64,000 nucleotides of DNA from Gemella cuniculi DSM 15828 (GTDB lineage: Bacteria; Bacillota; Bacilli; Staphylococcales; Gemellaceae): assembly GCF_000425665.1 (NCBI RefSeq), contig NZ_AUDW01000008.1, positions 18,179 through 82,178 on the forward strand, written 5' to 3'. The notes under the pieces are model-generated. The model was not told the DNA's origin, ran no database searches, and saw only the letters and a program-made list of their open reading frames with translations. The translations under genes and the position numbers were made by a program. This document shows, one piece after another, positions 33,993 to 43,997 of this stretch (position 1 is its first letter; each line of letters starts with the position of its first letter).

Positions 33993-35693
33993 TTATTTAT
34001 AAAATACTTCTACTTTTTCTAAGATGCTCTCTACGCCCACATCTTCTTTTTCTAACGTTTTTCTATCTTTTATCTCTACTATATTCTCGCTAGCTTTTTT
34101 ACCTACGATAATTTGTAGGGGCATTCCAATTAAATCTGCATCATTAAATTTAACTCCTGCACGCTCATTTCTATCATCATATAATACTTCATAACCAGCT
34201 TTAGTTAATTTCTCATATAATTCTTCACTTAATTTCACTTGCTCTTCTTTCTTAGTATCTAAGCACAGCAAATGCACTTGATAAGGTGTTACTTCTTTTG
34301 GCCAAATAATACCATTTTTGTCATTGTGTTGCTCTATAATTGCAGAAACAAGTCTCGTTATACCAATACCATAACATCCCATATGGAAATAATTAGCACG
34401 ACCATTTGCATCAAGATAAGTTACATTCATAGCTTCTGAATATCCTTGACCAAGTTCAAAAACTTGTCCTATTTCTATCCCCTTAGCAAATTTTACTGGA
34501 CCTGATAAATCTTCTGCTAAATCTCCTTCTTCTATCATGCGCAAATCATAATGAGCATCGATAGGATAATCACCAGGATTTACATTAATGTAGTGGAATC
34601 CTTTTTTATTTGCTCCACAACTGTGATTGTACATATATTTAATTGCATTATCACCAATTACTTTACAGTTTTTGATATCGAATGGTCCCATATAACCTAC
34701 GCAACTACCCATAACTTTTTCAATTTCATCTTCTGTTGCCATTTCAACTTCAGAAGTTCCAGTAGCTTTCTTAAATTTAAGTTCGTTAAGTTGATCATTA
34801 CCACGCATAAGGACTAAATAAAACTCGCCATCTGCTTTTAGAGCTAATGCTTTCATCGCTCGATTAGTTTCCACACCACAATAAGCTGCTATATCATCAA
34901 TAGTCTGTTGATTTGGCGTTTCTAGTAATTCACGTTCTTTTTTCTCAAATCCAGTTGGCATTGTATAATTATCTTCCACAACAACCGCTGTCTCTATGTT
35001 AGCTGCATAATCACTCTCTTCAGTATAAACTATTGTATCTTCACCTACTTCTGCAAGTGCTTGAAATTCATGTGTATAACTTCCTCCAATATTTCCTGAA
35101 TCAGCTTTTACAGCACGATATTTCAAATCAAATCTATCATAAATTCTACAGTATGCATTATAATAATCTACATACGTCTCTCTTAACGATTCTGGTGAAT
35201 CATGGAATGAATAACCATCTTTCATGATAAATTCTTTTCCGCGTAATAAACCTAAACGCGGTCTCATTTCATCACGGAACTTAGTTTGAATTTGATATAA
35301 ATTTACTGGAAGTTGTTTATAAGATGTAACCATATTATTTACAGTTTGACAAATAATTTCTTCTGCAGTTGGGCTTAGTGCATAACCTGCACCTTTTCTG
35401 TCAATAAGCCTCATAAGCTCATCACCCATTTTATACCAACGTCCAGATTCTTTCCAATAATCTTCTGATTGTAAAATCGGCATAAGCAATTCAACTGCTC
35501 CAAATGCCTCATGTTCTTCTCTTACTACTCTTTCAATATTTCTTATTACTTTATAAGCTAAGGGAAGATAAGTATAAACTCCCGCAGATACCTGCTTCAC
35601 CATCCCCGCTTTTATAAGCAACTTATGACTGATTGCTTCTGCAGAGGATGGTACTTCTCTTGTTGTTGGAATAAATGTTCTTGATTGTCTCAT
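33993..35693 (-). CDS. proS: Prolyl-tRNA synthetase
   Basis: Class II aminoacyl-tRNA synthetase of the bacterial type, 566 residues, charging tRNA-Pro. Motif 2 is visible as TKFRDEMRPRLGLLRGKEFIMKDGYSF and motif 3 as GCYGIGITRLVSAIIEQ. Between them, at about 225-400, is the editing (INS) domain that hydrolyses Ala-tRNA-Pro. The anticodon-binding domain ends the protein. The frame opens at ATG 35711, but that ATG includes the Shine-Dalgarno AGAGGTGG of ATG 35693, which is preferred. Confidence 0.96.
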   Translation of the reverse strand: MRQSRTFIPTTREVPSSAEAISHKLLIKAGMVKQVSAGVYTYLPLAYKVIRNIERVVREEHEAFGAVELLMPILQSEDYWKESGRWYKMGDELMRLIDRKGAGYALSPTAEEIICQTVNNMVTSYKQLPVNLYQIQTKFRDEMRPRLGLLRGKEFIMKDGYSFHDSPESLRETYVDYYNAYCRIYDRFDLKYRAVKADSGNIGGSYTHEFQALAEVGEDTIVYTEESDYAANIETAVVVEDNYTMPTGFEKKERELLETPNQQTIDDIAAYCGVETNRAMKALALKADGEFYLVLMRGNDQLNELKFKKATGTSEVEMATEDEIEKVMGSCVGYMGPFDIKNCKVIGDNAIKYMYNHSCGANKKGFHYINVNPGDYPIDAHYDLRMIEEGDLAEDLSGPVKFAKGIEIGQVFELGQGYSEAMNVTYLDANGRANYFHMGCYGIGITRLVSAIIEQHNDKNGIIWPKEVTPYQVHLLCLDTKKEEQVKLSEELYEKLTKAGYEVLYDDRNERAGVKFNDADLIGMPLQIIVGKKASENIVEIKDRKTLEKEDVGVESILEKVEVFYK

Positions 35694-35955
35694 AACAATA
35701 CCACCTCTCATTTTTAAATTACTATTATTATAACATAGATTTCAAATATTTTCTTAACAAATTTTATAAAATTAATTTTTTTATTTACATTTCATATGTT
35801 ATACAAAATACGACCATAAACATTTTCCTAAAATTAGACAAATTCTGGGTATAAAATTAAAAAATATTATGAAAAATAAAAGATTAAAACTATAGTATTT
35901 TCATTTTTTATTAGAATATAGTATAATAAAAGGATAATAATTTGTGGAGGGATAC

Positions 35956-36531
35956 ATGTTTAATTATCCTAATAAAAAAAACAACTTTACCCAAAAAGTT
36001 AATTACTCTAATAGAGGAATGGAACTTGAGGAAGATATTAACTTTGCAAATAAATATTATTTAAACAATGACATTGCAGTTATACATAAAAAACCTATTC
36101 CTATACAAATAGTAGAAGTTAATTATCCAAATAGATCAAGTGCAATGATTACAAAAGCATTTTATAAAGTTCCATCTACTACAGATTATAATGGGATATG
36201 GAATGGAAAATACATAGATTTTGAAGCAAAAGAAACTAATTCAAAAACTTCTTTTTCTCTTAGTAATATCCATGAACATCAAATTATTCATATGGAGAAA
36301 ATAATTTCTCATGGAGGGATTGCCTTCATTATTGTTAGATTTAAAAAAATAGATAGAACATTTCTTCTACCCTTTAAAAAGTTTTTGTTCTTTTATAAAA
36401 GAGCAAAAGACGGAGGTAGAAAATCTATTAAACTAACTGAGTTCATAGAAGTATCTTTCGAACTATCATTCCATTATAAAATTAGAATAGACTATTTAAA
36501 TATTATAAAAAATAACGAAAGTGAGTTTTAA
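35956..36531 (+). CDS. recU: Holliday junction resolvase RecU
   Basis: A 191-residue restriction-endonuclease-fold nuclease that cuts Holliday junctions and helps chromosome segregation. The catalytic core is visible as YNGIWNGKYIDFEAKET, with Asp, Glu and Lys metal ligands near residues 77-90, after NRGMELEEDIN at the start. An upstream GTG (35944) is part of the GGAGG ribosome binding site; ATG 35956 is preferred. It lies 5 bp before the class A penicillin-binding protein gene, the conserved recU-ponA pair of Gram-positives. Confidence 0.95.
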   Translation: MFNYPNKKNNFTQKVNYSNRGMELEEDINFANKYYLNNDIAVIHKKPIPIQIVEVNYPNRSSAMITKAFYKVPSTTDYNGIWNGKYIDFEAKETNSKTSFSLSNIHEHQIIHMEKIISHGGIAFIIVRFKKIDRTFLLPFKKFLFFYKRAKDGGRKSIKLTEFIEVSFELSFHYKIRIDYLNIIKNNESEF

Positions 36532-36536
36532 TTTTA

Positions 36537-38732
36537 ATGAAAACTTTATTCAAATACATTAGCTCAATATTTTTTACGATATCCTTGATTTTGTTTTTTG
36601 TAGTCTTAGCAGTTTTTGCCAAAGAACTAAAAAATGTACCAGATATTACAAAAGCAAATCTTCAAGATCCGCTATCGTCTGAAATATATGATAAAAATCT
36701 CAATTTAATTGCCACTGTTGGTGCAGAAAAAAGAGAGTATATCCCTATTTCTGATGTTCCAAATAAAATAAAAGACTCCGTCCTTTCAGTGGAGGATTCA
36801 AGATTTTATTCACATATAGGAATTGATCCTAAACGTTTATTGAAAGCTATCTTAGTAAATTTACAATCAAATTCTGCTAGAGAAGGTGCCAGTACAATAA
36901 CTCAACAAGTTATTAAACACTCCCTTTTAACATCAGAAAAAACTATGGAAAGAAAAATTCAAGAAGCATTCCTTTCCTTAAAATTAGAAAACAAATACTC
37001 TAAAGATGATATTTTAGAAATGTACCTTAATAAAATTTATTATTCTGATGGACAATATGGCATAAAAACAGCTGCAAAATACTTTTATAACAAAGAACTT
37101 AACGACCTAACAATTCCTCAAATTGCTCTTCTTGCAGGAATACCTCAACAACCTGTTCAATACAATCCATATGATTACCCTGAACAAGCTAAAGAGCGTC
37201 GTGATACTGTCCTTTATGCCATGTATAATAACGGAAAAATCTCCAAAGATGATTACGAGAAATATGTGCAAACACCTATAAATGATGGATTAGTTTCTAA
37301 AACAAAAGAAGAAAGAGCAAACCAACATACGTATAATCCCAAATACGCAGCCTATATTGATGAAATCACTAAAGAATTAAAACAAAATAAAAATTTTGAA
37401 AATGTAAGTGATCCTTTATCAATGGGATTAAAAATTTATACAAACCTTAATTCTGATCTTCAAATATACGTTCAAGATATGTTAGATAACCAAAGTAAAC
37501 CTATGAAACCACATGCTTCACAAGCTGCTATAACAGTTATCAACACAAAAACTGGATTAATTGAAGCTATTGGTGGAGGAAAAAATTATAAAGCTGGTGG
37601 TTATAATTACGCAGTTGATGCTAAAGTACAACCTGGTTCAGCAATAAAACCTATAGTAGACTATGCACCAGGTATTGAATACTATGGTTGGGATTCTCAA
37701 ACTACATTTTCTGACACTCCTTATCGTATTGCTGGAACTAATTTCTATATTCAAAACTGGGATAGACTTTATCATGGGAATGTAACTATGCGCCGTGCTC
37801 TATCATGGTCATACAATATTCCTGCTGTTCGAGCATTTGAAACTGTAGGTTATGAACGCTCAAAATATTTCGCAGAAAAATTAGGAATACCTGTATCCAA
37901 AGACGAACCTACTACTGCTATTGGAGGAAATGTTGATGGTGTTTCTCCTCTTCAAATGGCAGGTGCATTTGCCGCATTTGGTAATAAAGGTTATTACAAC
38001 AAACCATCTACCATTGTTAAAATATTTAATGCTAATGGAAAAGAATTACCTTCTGCAAAAGAAGAACCAGTTAAAGCAATGTCTGAAGAAACTGCGTACC
38101 TTATGACTAGTATTTTAAAAGATGTGTTAACTAGTAATGGTACATCACCTAGAGGAAAAGTAAGTGGCTTTGACATGGCTGGAAAATCTGGATCAAGTAC
38201 CTTTGATGAAAGTGCCTATAGAAACTATGGCATTGATGTTGTAAACTCCACAAAAGATAGTTGGATGGTTGGATATTCAACAGACTATACCGTATCTGTT
38301 TGGCAAGGAGCCGATATGGTGGATTCAGCAAGTAAAGCCTTGTCTTCCGCCCAAGCACAAACCACTCAAGAAATTATGGCAGATGTCATGAAGAAAGCAG
38401 CTGACAATAAAGCACCTGCTTCCTTTGAAAAACCTGCAGGTATAGCTACTAAAAATGGTGTTGAATACGCAAAAGAAAGAAATACAGAAACAGATTATCT
38501 GTATCCAAATACAGATAGGGATGCAGTATATCAAGCTAAAATTGCTGAAAGACAGCGTGATAGTCGCTCAGCCTTAACATCCATTTATAACTCTTTTTCT
38601 AGTCCGACTCCACCAAGTACAAGTGGTTCAAATAATTCTAGTTCACAAAATGGGAATTCTACTGGTACTGCAAGGAGTGGTACAAACAGAAACTCATCAT
38701 CACAAAGTAGTAGCCAGAATAATAGGCGGTAA
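36537..38732 (+). CDS. Class A penicillin-binding protein (PBP1A type)
   Basis: A bifunctional peptidoglycan synthase, 731 residues. Order: one membrane anchor (about 8-30), a glycosyltransferase 51 domain (EDSRFYSHIGID at about 87, then EGASTITQQ), and a transpeptidase domain with the SxxK serine in PGSAIKP (about 366), SYN (about 425) and KSGSS (about 549). The last motif replaces the usual KTG(T/S). The C-terminal 50 residues are low-complexity Ser/Asn/Gln, exported and probably wall-embedded. Downstream of recU as in B. subtilis ponA. A strong terminator follows. Confidence 0.94.
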   Translation: MKTLFKYISSIFFTISLILFFVVLAVFAKELKNVPDITKANLQDPLSSEIYDKNLNLIATVGAEKREYIPISDVPNKIKDSVLSVEDSRFYSHIGIDPKRLLKAILVNLQSNSAREGASTITQQVIKHSLLTSEKTMERKIQEAFLSLKLENKYSKDDILEMYLNKIYYSDGQYGIKTAAKYFYNKELNDLTIPQIALLAGIPQQPVQYNPYDYPEQAKERRDTVLYAMYNNGKISKDDYEKYVQTPINDGLVSKTKEERANQHTYNPKYAAYIDEITKELKQNKNFENVSDPLSMGLKIYTNLNSDLQIYVQDMLDNQSKPMKPHASQAAITVINTKTGLIEAIGGGKNYKAGGYNYAVDAKVQPGSAIKPIVDYAPGIEYYGWDSQTTFSDTPYRIAGTNFYIQNWDRLYHGNVTMRRALSWSYNIPAVRAFETVGYERSKYFAEKLGIPVSKDEPTTAIGGNVDGVSPLQMAGAFAAFGNKGYYNKPSTIVKIFNANGKELPSAKEEPVKAMSEETAYLMTSILKDVLTSNGTSPRGKVSGFDMAGKSGSSTFDESAYRNYGIDVVNSTKDSWMVGYSTDYTVSVWQGADMVDSASKALSSAQAQTTQEIMADVMKKAADNKAPASFEKPAGIATKNGVEYAKERNTETDYLYPNTDRDAVYQAKIAERQRDSRSALTSIYNSFSSPTPPSTSGSNNSSSQNGNSTGTARSGTNRNSSSQSSSQNNRR

Positions 38733-39034
38733 TTTGTAAAAACATATTTGTTGTACAAAAAAAACTTTATTATAGCTATATGTAAAATTCGGAACACAAT
38801 AAAGATATGTGTTCCGAATTTATTTTATTTTTTCAATATACACGAAACCACAAAAAATTAACGATGATATTTTTATTGCTTTAAAGTTAGAATAATTGTA
38901 AAATATATAATGATAAATTTTTGTTTCTTTATTTCATGTTAATAAAAACTCTATAGTTTTAAATAAAAATTTATTATCTAAAAGTTATAAAAAATAATTT
39001 AACTTTAATATAAATCATTGTAAAGGAGATTTTT
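38733..39034. other. Intergenic region between the PBP gene and the antiporter
   Basis: A 302-bp region holding the PBP terminator. A possible plus-strand promoter, TTGCTT (38876-38881), 17 bp, TAAAAT (38899-38904), lies about 130 nt before the antiporter start. Nothing else recognised. Confidence 0.45.
38785..38832 (+). terminator. Terminator of recU-PBP1A
   Basis: Perfect 14-bp arms AAATTCGGAACACA and TGTGTTCCGAATTT (38785-38798, 38808-38821) with a 9-nt loop, followed by ATTTTATTTTTT. Confidence 0.92.
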
Positions 39035-41152
39035 ATGGAAATTTTATATACATTGTCGATATTTATAATCCTTGTTATAGCTGGTTCATTTCTTAATAGA
39101 TACATTCCAAAAGTACCAGCTGCCCTTTTCCAAGTTATGCTTGGATTTTTGATAACATATTTACCTATTTCGCTTCATTTCGAATTTGAAACAGAAACTT
39201 TTATGATTCTTGTTATAGCACCTTTATTATTTACAGATGCTTATAAAGCCTTTAGAAGTGAACTTTGGCTTTATAAAAGACCTATAATTTACATGGCAAT
39301 TGGGCTTGTTATTGCAACAGTATTTATAGTAGGACCCTTTATTAATTTCATTATACCTAGCATTCCTTTAGGTGCTGCATTTGCTCTCGCAGCAATTTTA
39401 TCACCTACCGATGCTGTTGCTGTTAAATCTATTACTGCTAATATGAAATTACCAAAAGGACTTATGTCCATTTTGGAAGGAGAATCCCTTCTAAATGATG
39501 CTGCTGGTTTAGTATCATTTAGAATTGCACTTGCTGCTATCATTATTGGTACATTTTCACTTAAATCTGCATCACAAGAATTTCTCATCGCAGCTTTAGG
39601 AGGGATGGTCCTTGGACTTATTCTTGGTGTTTTAGCTGTTACGATAAAATACATTAATCGAGACTTCCTTAATTCGGAGCCAAATATTCCTGTTCTTATT
39701 CAATTAATGGTTCCGATTATTGTTTATTTTATTGCAGAAGAATTTCATTTTTCTGGAATCGTAGCGGTGGTTTTTTCTGCAATTATGTTTAATTTAGAAC
39801 GCTCGTTATTCCAAAAAGATTCATTGGATAACCAATCTGTCGTTTCTATTAATTTTAATCAAAACACAGTTTCCTATATTCTTAACGGTTTTGTTTTCGT
39901 TTTTTTAGGATATCTATTACCCGATATTTTTAGAAATATGGTAAAATTTCCTGATTTAGATGTTAGTACTGGTTTGATTTATGTCGTTCTTATAACACTA
40001 GCACTAGCGATAGTAAGATTTACTTTTGTTTACATTTTCTATGTATCGTTCCAAACACACTCTTTTAATACATCTAGCAAAGTGTTAGAATTTTTAAAAA
40101 CCAGACAATTAAACGTAGGAAACTACAGTAGATTTGAGTATTCGCTTATAGCTTCACTTTGCGGAATACACGGAACCATTACAATAGCTACAGCCTTAAT
40201 GATCCCATTAACTCTTAACGGGGAAGATTTTCCATTAAGAGATCCTATCTTATTTATCGGAAGCGGTGTTGTACTTTTAAGTATGATTTTAGGAACTGTT
40301 TTTCTTCCTCTTACTATTAAATCAGAAAAAAATGAGGTACTGATAGAAGAGGCATCTATAAGAAGTAAAATATTGCATGAAGTTATAAAAATTTTAACTG
40401 AAAAATATTCCAATCTTGAAACCACATCCGAAAAAATGGGTTATGCAATAGCAATTAAAAAACTTCAAGAACAAGAAATTTATTTTTCATCAGATGAGAA
40501 AAAATTGGTAAAAGAATATCGTAGAATTTGCAAAGTTGTTGAAGATGAAAATCAGAAAAAAATGATAGCAATTTTAGAAAAATACGATAATGATCGTTAC
40601 CTAAGACAAATTTTGCTAGTTAGGAAATGGAGATTACGAAAATTACTATCTTACTCCATAGCAAGACAAATTTTTATTTCTCTTTATCTTAGTGTGATGG
40701 AAATCGGTTTTAGACGCCTCCTTGTATTGCTCAATCTAATTCAAAATAATGAGTCTGATAAAGAAGAAGATACTATGATTGATCCACGTTATATAAAAAA
40801 ATACGAAGATCTTAAAGATAGTTTTTACAAATTTAGATTCGAACTTCCTAATATTATAGATGAATTTACTTATTTTTCTATGGATATAGCAGAAACACAG
40901 CGTACAGAAGACAATTCACTAGCTGTTGATTTTATAAAAAATGCTTACGATAACTTTGATTATACATTATACAACGTTCCTGCTGATAGCTATATAGAAG
41001 AGACTAGAATTATTGAAACAGAAGCAATTCAACTTCAAAAAGAAAAACTTAAAAAATTAAAATCTGATAATAAGATAGACAAACATTCAGCAGATAGTAT
41101 AATTCGTGATCTTAATTATAATGAAGCACTACTGTTTACAAATGAAGAATAA
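39035..41152 (+). CDS. Na+/H+ antiporter, CPA1 family, with long cytoplasmic tail
   Basis: A 705-residue protein. The first 425 residues or so are a CPA1 (NhaP/NhaK-like) transporter with 12 or so spans. LSPTDAVAVKSI and GESLLNDAAGLVSF carry the Asp residues of the ion site, and SRFEYSLIASLCGIHGTITIA is the helix near its end. The remaining 280 residues are a charged, largely helical cytoplasmic tail, longer than in minimal family members and possibly regulatory. ATG 39035 follows AAAGGAG. Monocistronic, with a strong terminator. Confidence 0.9.
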   Translation: MEILYTLSIFIILVIAGSFLNRYIPKVPAALFQVMLGFLITYLPISLHFEFETETFMILVIAPLLFTDAYKAFRSELWLYKRPIIYMAIGLVIATVFIVGPFINFIIPSIPLGAAFALAAILSPTDAVAVKSITANMKLPKGLMSILEGESLLNDAAGLVSFRIALAAIIIGTFSLKSASQEFLIAALGGMVLGLILGVLAVTIKYINRDFLNSEPNIPVLIQLMVPIIVYFIAEEFHFSGIVAVVFSAIMFNLERSLFQKDSLDNQSVVSINFNQNTVSYILNGFVFVFLGYLLPDIFRNMVKFPDLDVSTGLIYVVLITLALAIVRFTFVYIFYVSFQTHSFNTSSKVLEFLKTRQLNVGNYSRFEYSLIASLCGIHGTITIATALMIPLTLNGEDFPLRDPILFIGSGVVLLSMILGTVFLPLTIKSEKNEVLIEEASIRSKILHEVIKILTEKYSNLETTSEKMGYAIAIKKLQEQEIYFSSDEKKLVKEYRRICKVVEDENQKKMIAILEKYDNDRYLRQILLVRKWRLRKLLSYSIARQIFISLYLSVMEIGFRRLLVLLNLIQNNESDKEEDTMIDPRYIKKYEDLKDSFYKFRFELPNIIDEFTYFSMDIAETQRTEDNSLAVDFIKNAYDNFDYTLYNVPADSYIEETRIIETEAIQLQKEKLKKLKSDNKIDKHSADSIIRDLNYNEALLFTNEE

Positions 41153-41160
41153 AAAATTTT

Positions 41161-41195
41161 AAAAGACGGTTGATAAAAAATCAACCGTCTTTATT
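41161..41195. terminator. Bidirectional terminator between antiporter and MFS genes
   Basis: Arms AAAGACGGTTGA and TCAACCGTCTTT (41162-41173, 41181-41192) around a 7-nt A-rich loop, with flanking A- and T-runs. Confidence 0.9.
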
Positions 41196-41207
41196 TAGTA
41201 TATATTT

Positions 41208-42566
41208 TTATTTTTTTGGTATTATGAATACTATTGATAAAATTGCAAAAATACAGAATAATATATTAGTTAATAAACCATAAGTTGCACCTAGTGTATG
41301 TGATACAAATCCATTATAAACAGCTGCCGATATTGCAACTCCTATTGCTCCTCCAAGTGAGCTTGCCATTTTATATATCCCTGAAGCAACACCAATTTTT
41401 TGATTAGGAACACTAGAAATTGCTGTATCTGTTGATGGAGTTGCATATATTCCTAATCCTGTTCCAAACAAAGCATATCCCAAAAATACAAGAACAAAAT
41501 ATGCACTACCCTGAATCATTGTTAAAGTCATAAGTGCAACACCGATTCCAGTTATAAATGTTCCCATTAACATTGGTTTTCTTGAACCAAATTTTTGTAA
41601 CAGTTTTTCTCCAATACGAATAGTTATAAGAACACAAACCAAATATCCTAAGGACATCATTCCTGCATTTTTTGAACTTAGTCCTCTTCCTTGTTGCATA
41701 TATGAATTAATAACTATTAATGTCCCTGCAACTGCGTTAAGTAAAAAGTTAGAAATCGTTGCCCCCAAATAACCTCTATTCGAAAATAACGAAAAATCTA
41801 TAAAACTATTCTCTTTACTAATTTCCACTTTATAAAAACTTATAAGTCCAACTACAGCAATAACTATACAAACTATCATGTATGTATTATAGATACCTAG
41901 CTCTTTAACTTTAGAAATAAATACATTTAATGATACCATAGAAATAACAAAAATTATTAGTCCGCTAAAATCAAATTTAGATTTTTTATCACTTTCTACT
42001 TTACTTTCTGGTGTTCCAAAAATAAGTAAGATACTAATAATAGAAACTATTATTGAAATAATAAACACATATCTCCAACCTAAGCTACTAGAAACGGCTC
42101 CTCCAAATAATGAACATAATCCTGAACCACCCCAAGAACCTATTGACCAAAAACTTACAGCACGTTGTCTATCTTTTCCTTCGTAATATGTTTTTACCAA
42201 AGACATTGTTGCTGGCATTATGAACGCTGCTGCTAAACCTTGAAAAGCACGACCTGTTATAAAAATAAGCGAATTGGAAGCTATAATTAATAATGCTGAA
42301 CCGATTATATTTAAAATAAGACCTAAGTATGTAAATTTAACTCTACCTAATTTATCTGCTAAGCCTCCTATTACCACTATAAATATTCCAGAAAATAATG
42401 CTGTAATTGATACACCTATATTTATTGCTCCAGATGATAGTCCTAAATCTTTTTGAACGTCTGGAGCTATATTTAGCATTGATTGAGCAAATAACCAAAA
42501 TGCTAATACCGCTAATACTATTCCAAGTAATAATTTATTTGTTCCTTTATATTGTTGTGCATTCAT
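41208..42566 (-). CDS. MFS transporter, drug:H+ antiporter type
   Basis: A 452-residue major facilitator with hydrophobic segments throughout. The motif A loop is GGLADKLGRVKFTYLGL, and the motif C-like segment is WSIGSWGGSGLCSLFGGAVSSSLGWRYVF, pointing to the DHA2/EmrB-QacA group of proton-driven exporters. It starts 2 bp after the end of the M20 amidohydrolase gene, so the pair is one operon, probably under the divergent LysR regulator. The substrate is unknown; export of a compound that the M20 enzyme also processes is a guess. Confidence 0.88.
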   Translation of the reverse strand: MNAQQYKGTNKLLLGIVLAVLAFWLFAQSMLNIAPDVQKDLGLSSGAINIGVSITALFSGIFIVVIGGLADKLGRVKFTYLGLILNIIGSALLIIASNSLIFITGRAFQGLAAAFIMPATMSLVKTYYEGKDRQRAVSFWSIGSWGGSGLCSLFGGAVSSSLGWRYVFIISIIVSIISILLIFGTPESKVESDKKSKFDFSGLIIFVISMVSLNVFISKVKELGIYNTYMIVCIVIAVVGLISFYKVEISKENSFIDFSLFSNRGYLGATISNFLLNAVAGTLIVINSYMQQGRGLSSKNAGMMSLGYLVCVLITIRIGEKLLQKFGSRKPMLMGTFITGIGVALMTLTMIQGSAYFVLVFLGYALFGTGLGIYATPSTDTAISSVPNQKIGVASGIYKMASSLGGAIGVAISAAVYNGFVSHTLGATYGLLTNILFCIFAILSIVFIIPKK

Positions 42567-42568
42567 TT

Positions 42569-43759
42569 TTATTTCTCCTTACTAAGATAATTTATTACCA
42601 CTGCTGCCATAGATTTTGCCGAAATAATCATAGATTTCTCATCGATATTAAATTTAGGGTTGTGATGAGGATACATTGTTGTGCCTTTTTCATGTGCACC
42701 AACGTAGAAAAAACAACTTGGTTTCACCTGTGCATAGTATGCAAAATCTTCTGATGGTGTTTGTTGTGGACACTCTATAATACTTGTTACTTCTTTAATA
42801 CCGGATCTTACCAAATAACCCACCACTTTTTCTGTAAGAGCATAATCGTTAAATAAAACTGGATAATCATCTAAATATTCAAGGTTATATTCAAGGTTAT
42901 AAGTTTCAGAAATCCCTCGTAAAATTCTTTCAAATTCATCTCTTACAAGTTCCCTTAAATTCTCATTCATAATTCTAACATCACCCTCAAGCACAACACT
43001 TTCTTTTATAACATTAGCTGAACCCTTCCCATCAAAAGAACCTATCGTTACTACCGCTGTATCAAAAGGATTAACCCTTCTACTAACTATTGTTTGGATA
43101 GCTGTAACAAAATTTGCTGCTCCTACTATTGCGTCATTAGCCAAATGTGGCATAGAACCATGTCCACCTTTTCCTTTTATAGTTACTCTGAAATTTGCTC
43201 TACCCGTTTGAACATTTCCAGCCCTATACTGAATTTCTCCAGTTTCCATAGTACTCATAACATGAATCCCTATCACTGCATCTATTCCATCTAAACAACC
43301 TGCTTCTATCATAGATTTCGCTCCCCCCGGTGGCACTTCTTCTGCAGGTTGATGGATTATCCTAATATCACCCTCGATTTCATCTTTTAATTCTATCAAA
43401 GTTTCCGCTAAAACTAACATGTATGCAGTATGTGCATCATGACCACATGCATGCATTACTCCATCATTTTTAGATTTAAAAGATAAATTTGTTTCTTCTT
43501 TTATAGGAAGTGCATCAAAATCCGCTCTTATAGCTATATTCTTACCAGGTTTTCCTCCCTTTATATCTACAACGATTCCATATCCCTCTCCTATGTTAGA
43601 AACTACACAATCTTTTTTGTTATAAAAATCTTTTATAAACTTGGAAGTTTCAGTTTCATAAAAAGACAACTCAGGATTTTCATGTAAATAACGTCTAATC
43701 TCTATCATTCTAGCTTCTTTACTTTCTATTATGTCGAACGCTTTTTCTAATAAATCCAT
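42569..43759 (-). CDS. M20 family metallo-amidohydrolase (N-acyl amino acid hydrolase type)
   Basis: A 396-residue M20D-subfamily enzyme (hippurate hydrolase, aminoacylase and N-acetyldiaminopimelate deacetylase relatives) that would hydrolyse an N-acyl amino acid. Metal and catalytic motifs: DFDALPI, HACGHDAHT and HQPAEEVPPGGA. The dimerisation domain with KGKGGHGSMPHLANDAI lies in the middle. First gene of an operon with the MFS transporter and divergent from a LysR regulator. The substrate cannot be assigned. Confidence 0.88.
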   Translation of the reverse strand: MDLLEKAFDIIESKEARMIEIRRYLHENPELSFYETETSKFIKDFYNKKDCVVSNIGEGYGIVVDIKGGKPGKNIAIRADFDALPIKEETNLSFKSKNDGVMHACGHDAHTAYMLVLAETLIELKDEIEGDIRIIHQPAEEVPPGGAKSMIEAGCLDGIDAVIGIHVMSTMETGEIQYRAGNVQTGRANFRVTIKGKGGHGSMPHLANDAIVGAANFVTAIQTIVSRRVNPFDTAVVTIGSFDGKGSANVIKESVVLEGDVRIMNENLRELVRDEFERILRGISETYNLEYNLEYLDDYPVLFNDYALTEKVVGYLVRSGIKEVTSIIECPQQTPSEDFAYYAQVKPSCFFYVGAHEKGTTMYPHHNPKFNIDEKSMIISAKSMAAVVINYLSKEK

Positions 43760-43798
43760 TATAAACTATTCTCCTTATATAATATTTATCACACTTTT

Positions 43799-43827
43799 AT
43801 TTTACTTTTTCTCCAAAATAATGTAAA
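43799..43827 (-). promoter_or_regulatory. Promoter of the M20-MFS operon
   Basis: On the minus strand, TTTACA (43822-43827), a 17-bp spacer and TAAAAT (43799-43804). The start is predicted near 43792. Confidence 0.55.
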
Positions 43828-43847
43828 ATTCATTTATAAATTTTTTT

Positions 43848-43865
43848 TATAACAAAATAGTTATA
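43848..43865. promoter_or_regulatory. Candidate LysR recognition site
   Basis: The dyad TATAAC-N6-GTTATA is centred about 65 bp upstream of the predicted M20-MFS start, the classic position of a LysR-type recognition site. GTTATA (43919-43924) and TATAAC (43946-43951) recur nearer the regulator gene. Confidence 0.5.
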
Positions 43866-43997
43866 TAATATTAAAAATAATTATACCAAATGACAAATTT
43901 TTATATTATTAAAATTATGTTATAAAATATTTACTTCGGCTTAGCTATAACAAATTTTTCAAAAAATATAACTAATAGATTATGAAAGAGGAAAATC

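Noticed and set aside
36537..38732. C-terminal Ser/Asn/Gln-rich tail as a sign of a frameshift
   Set aside because: Low-complexity tails are common in class A PBPs, and the stop is followed by a clean terminator.
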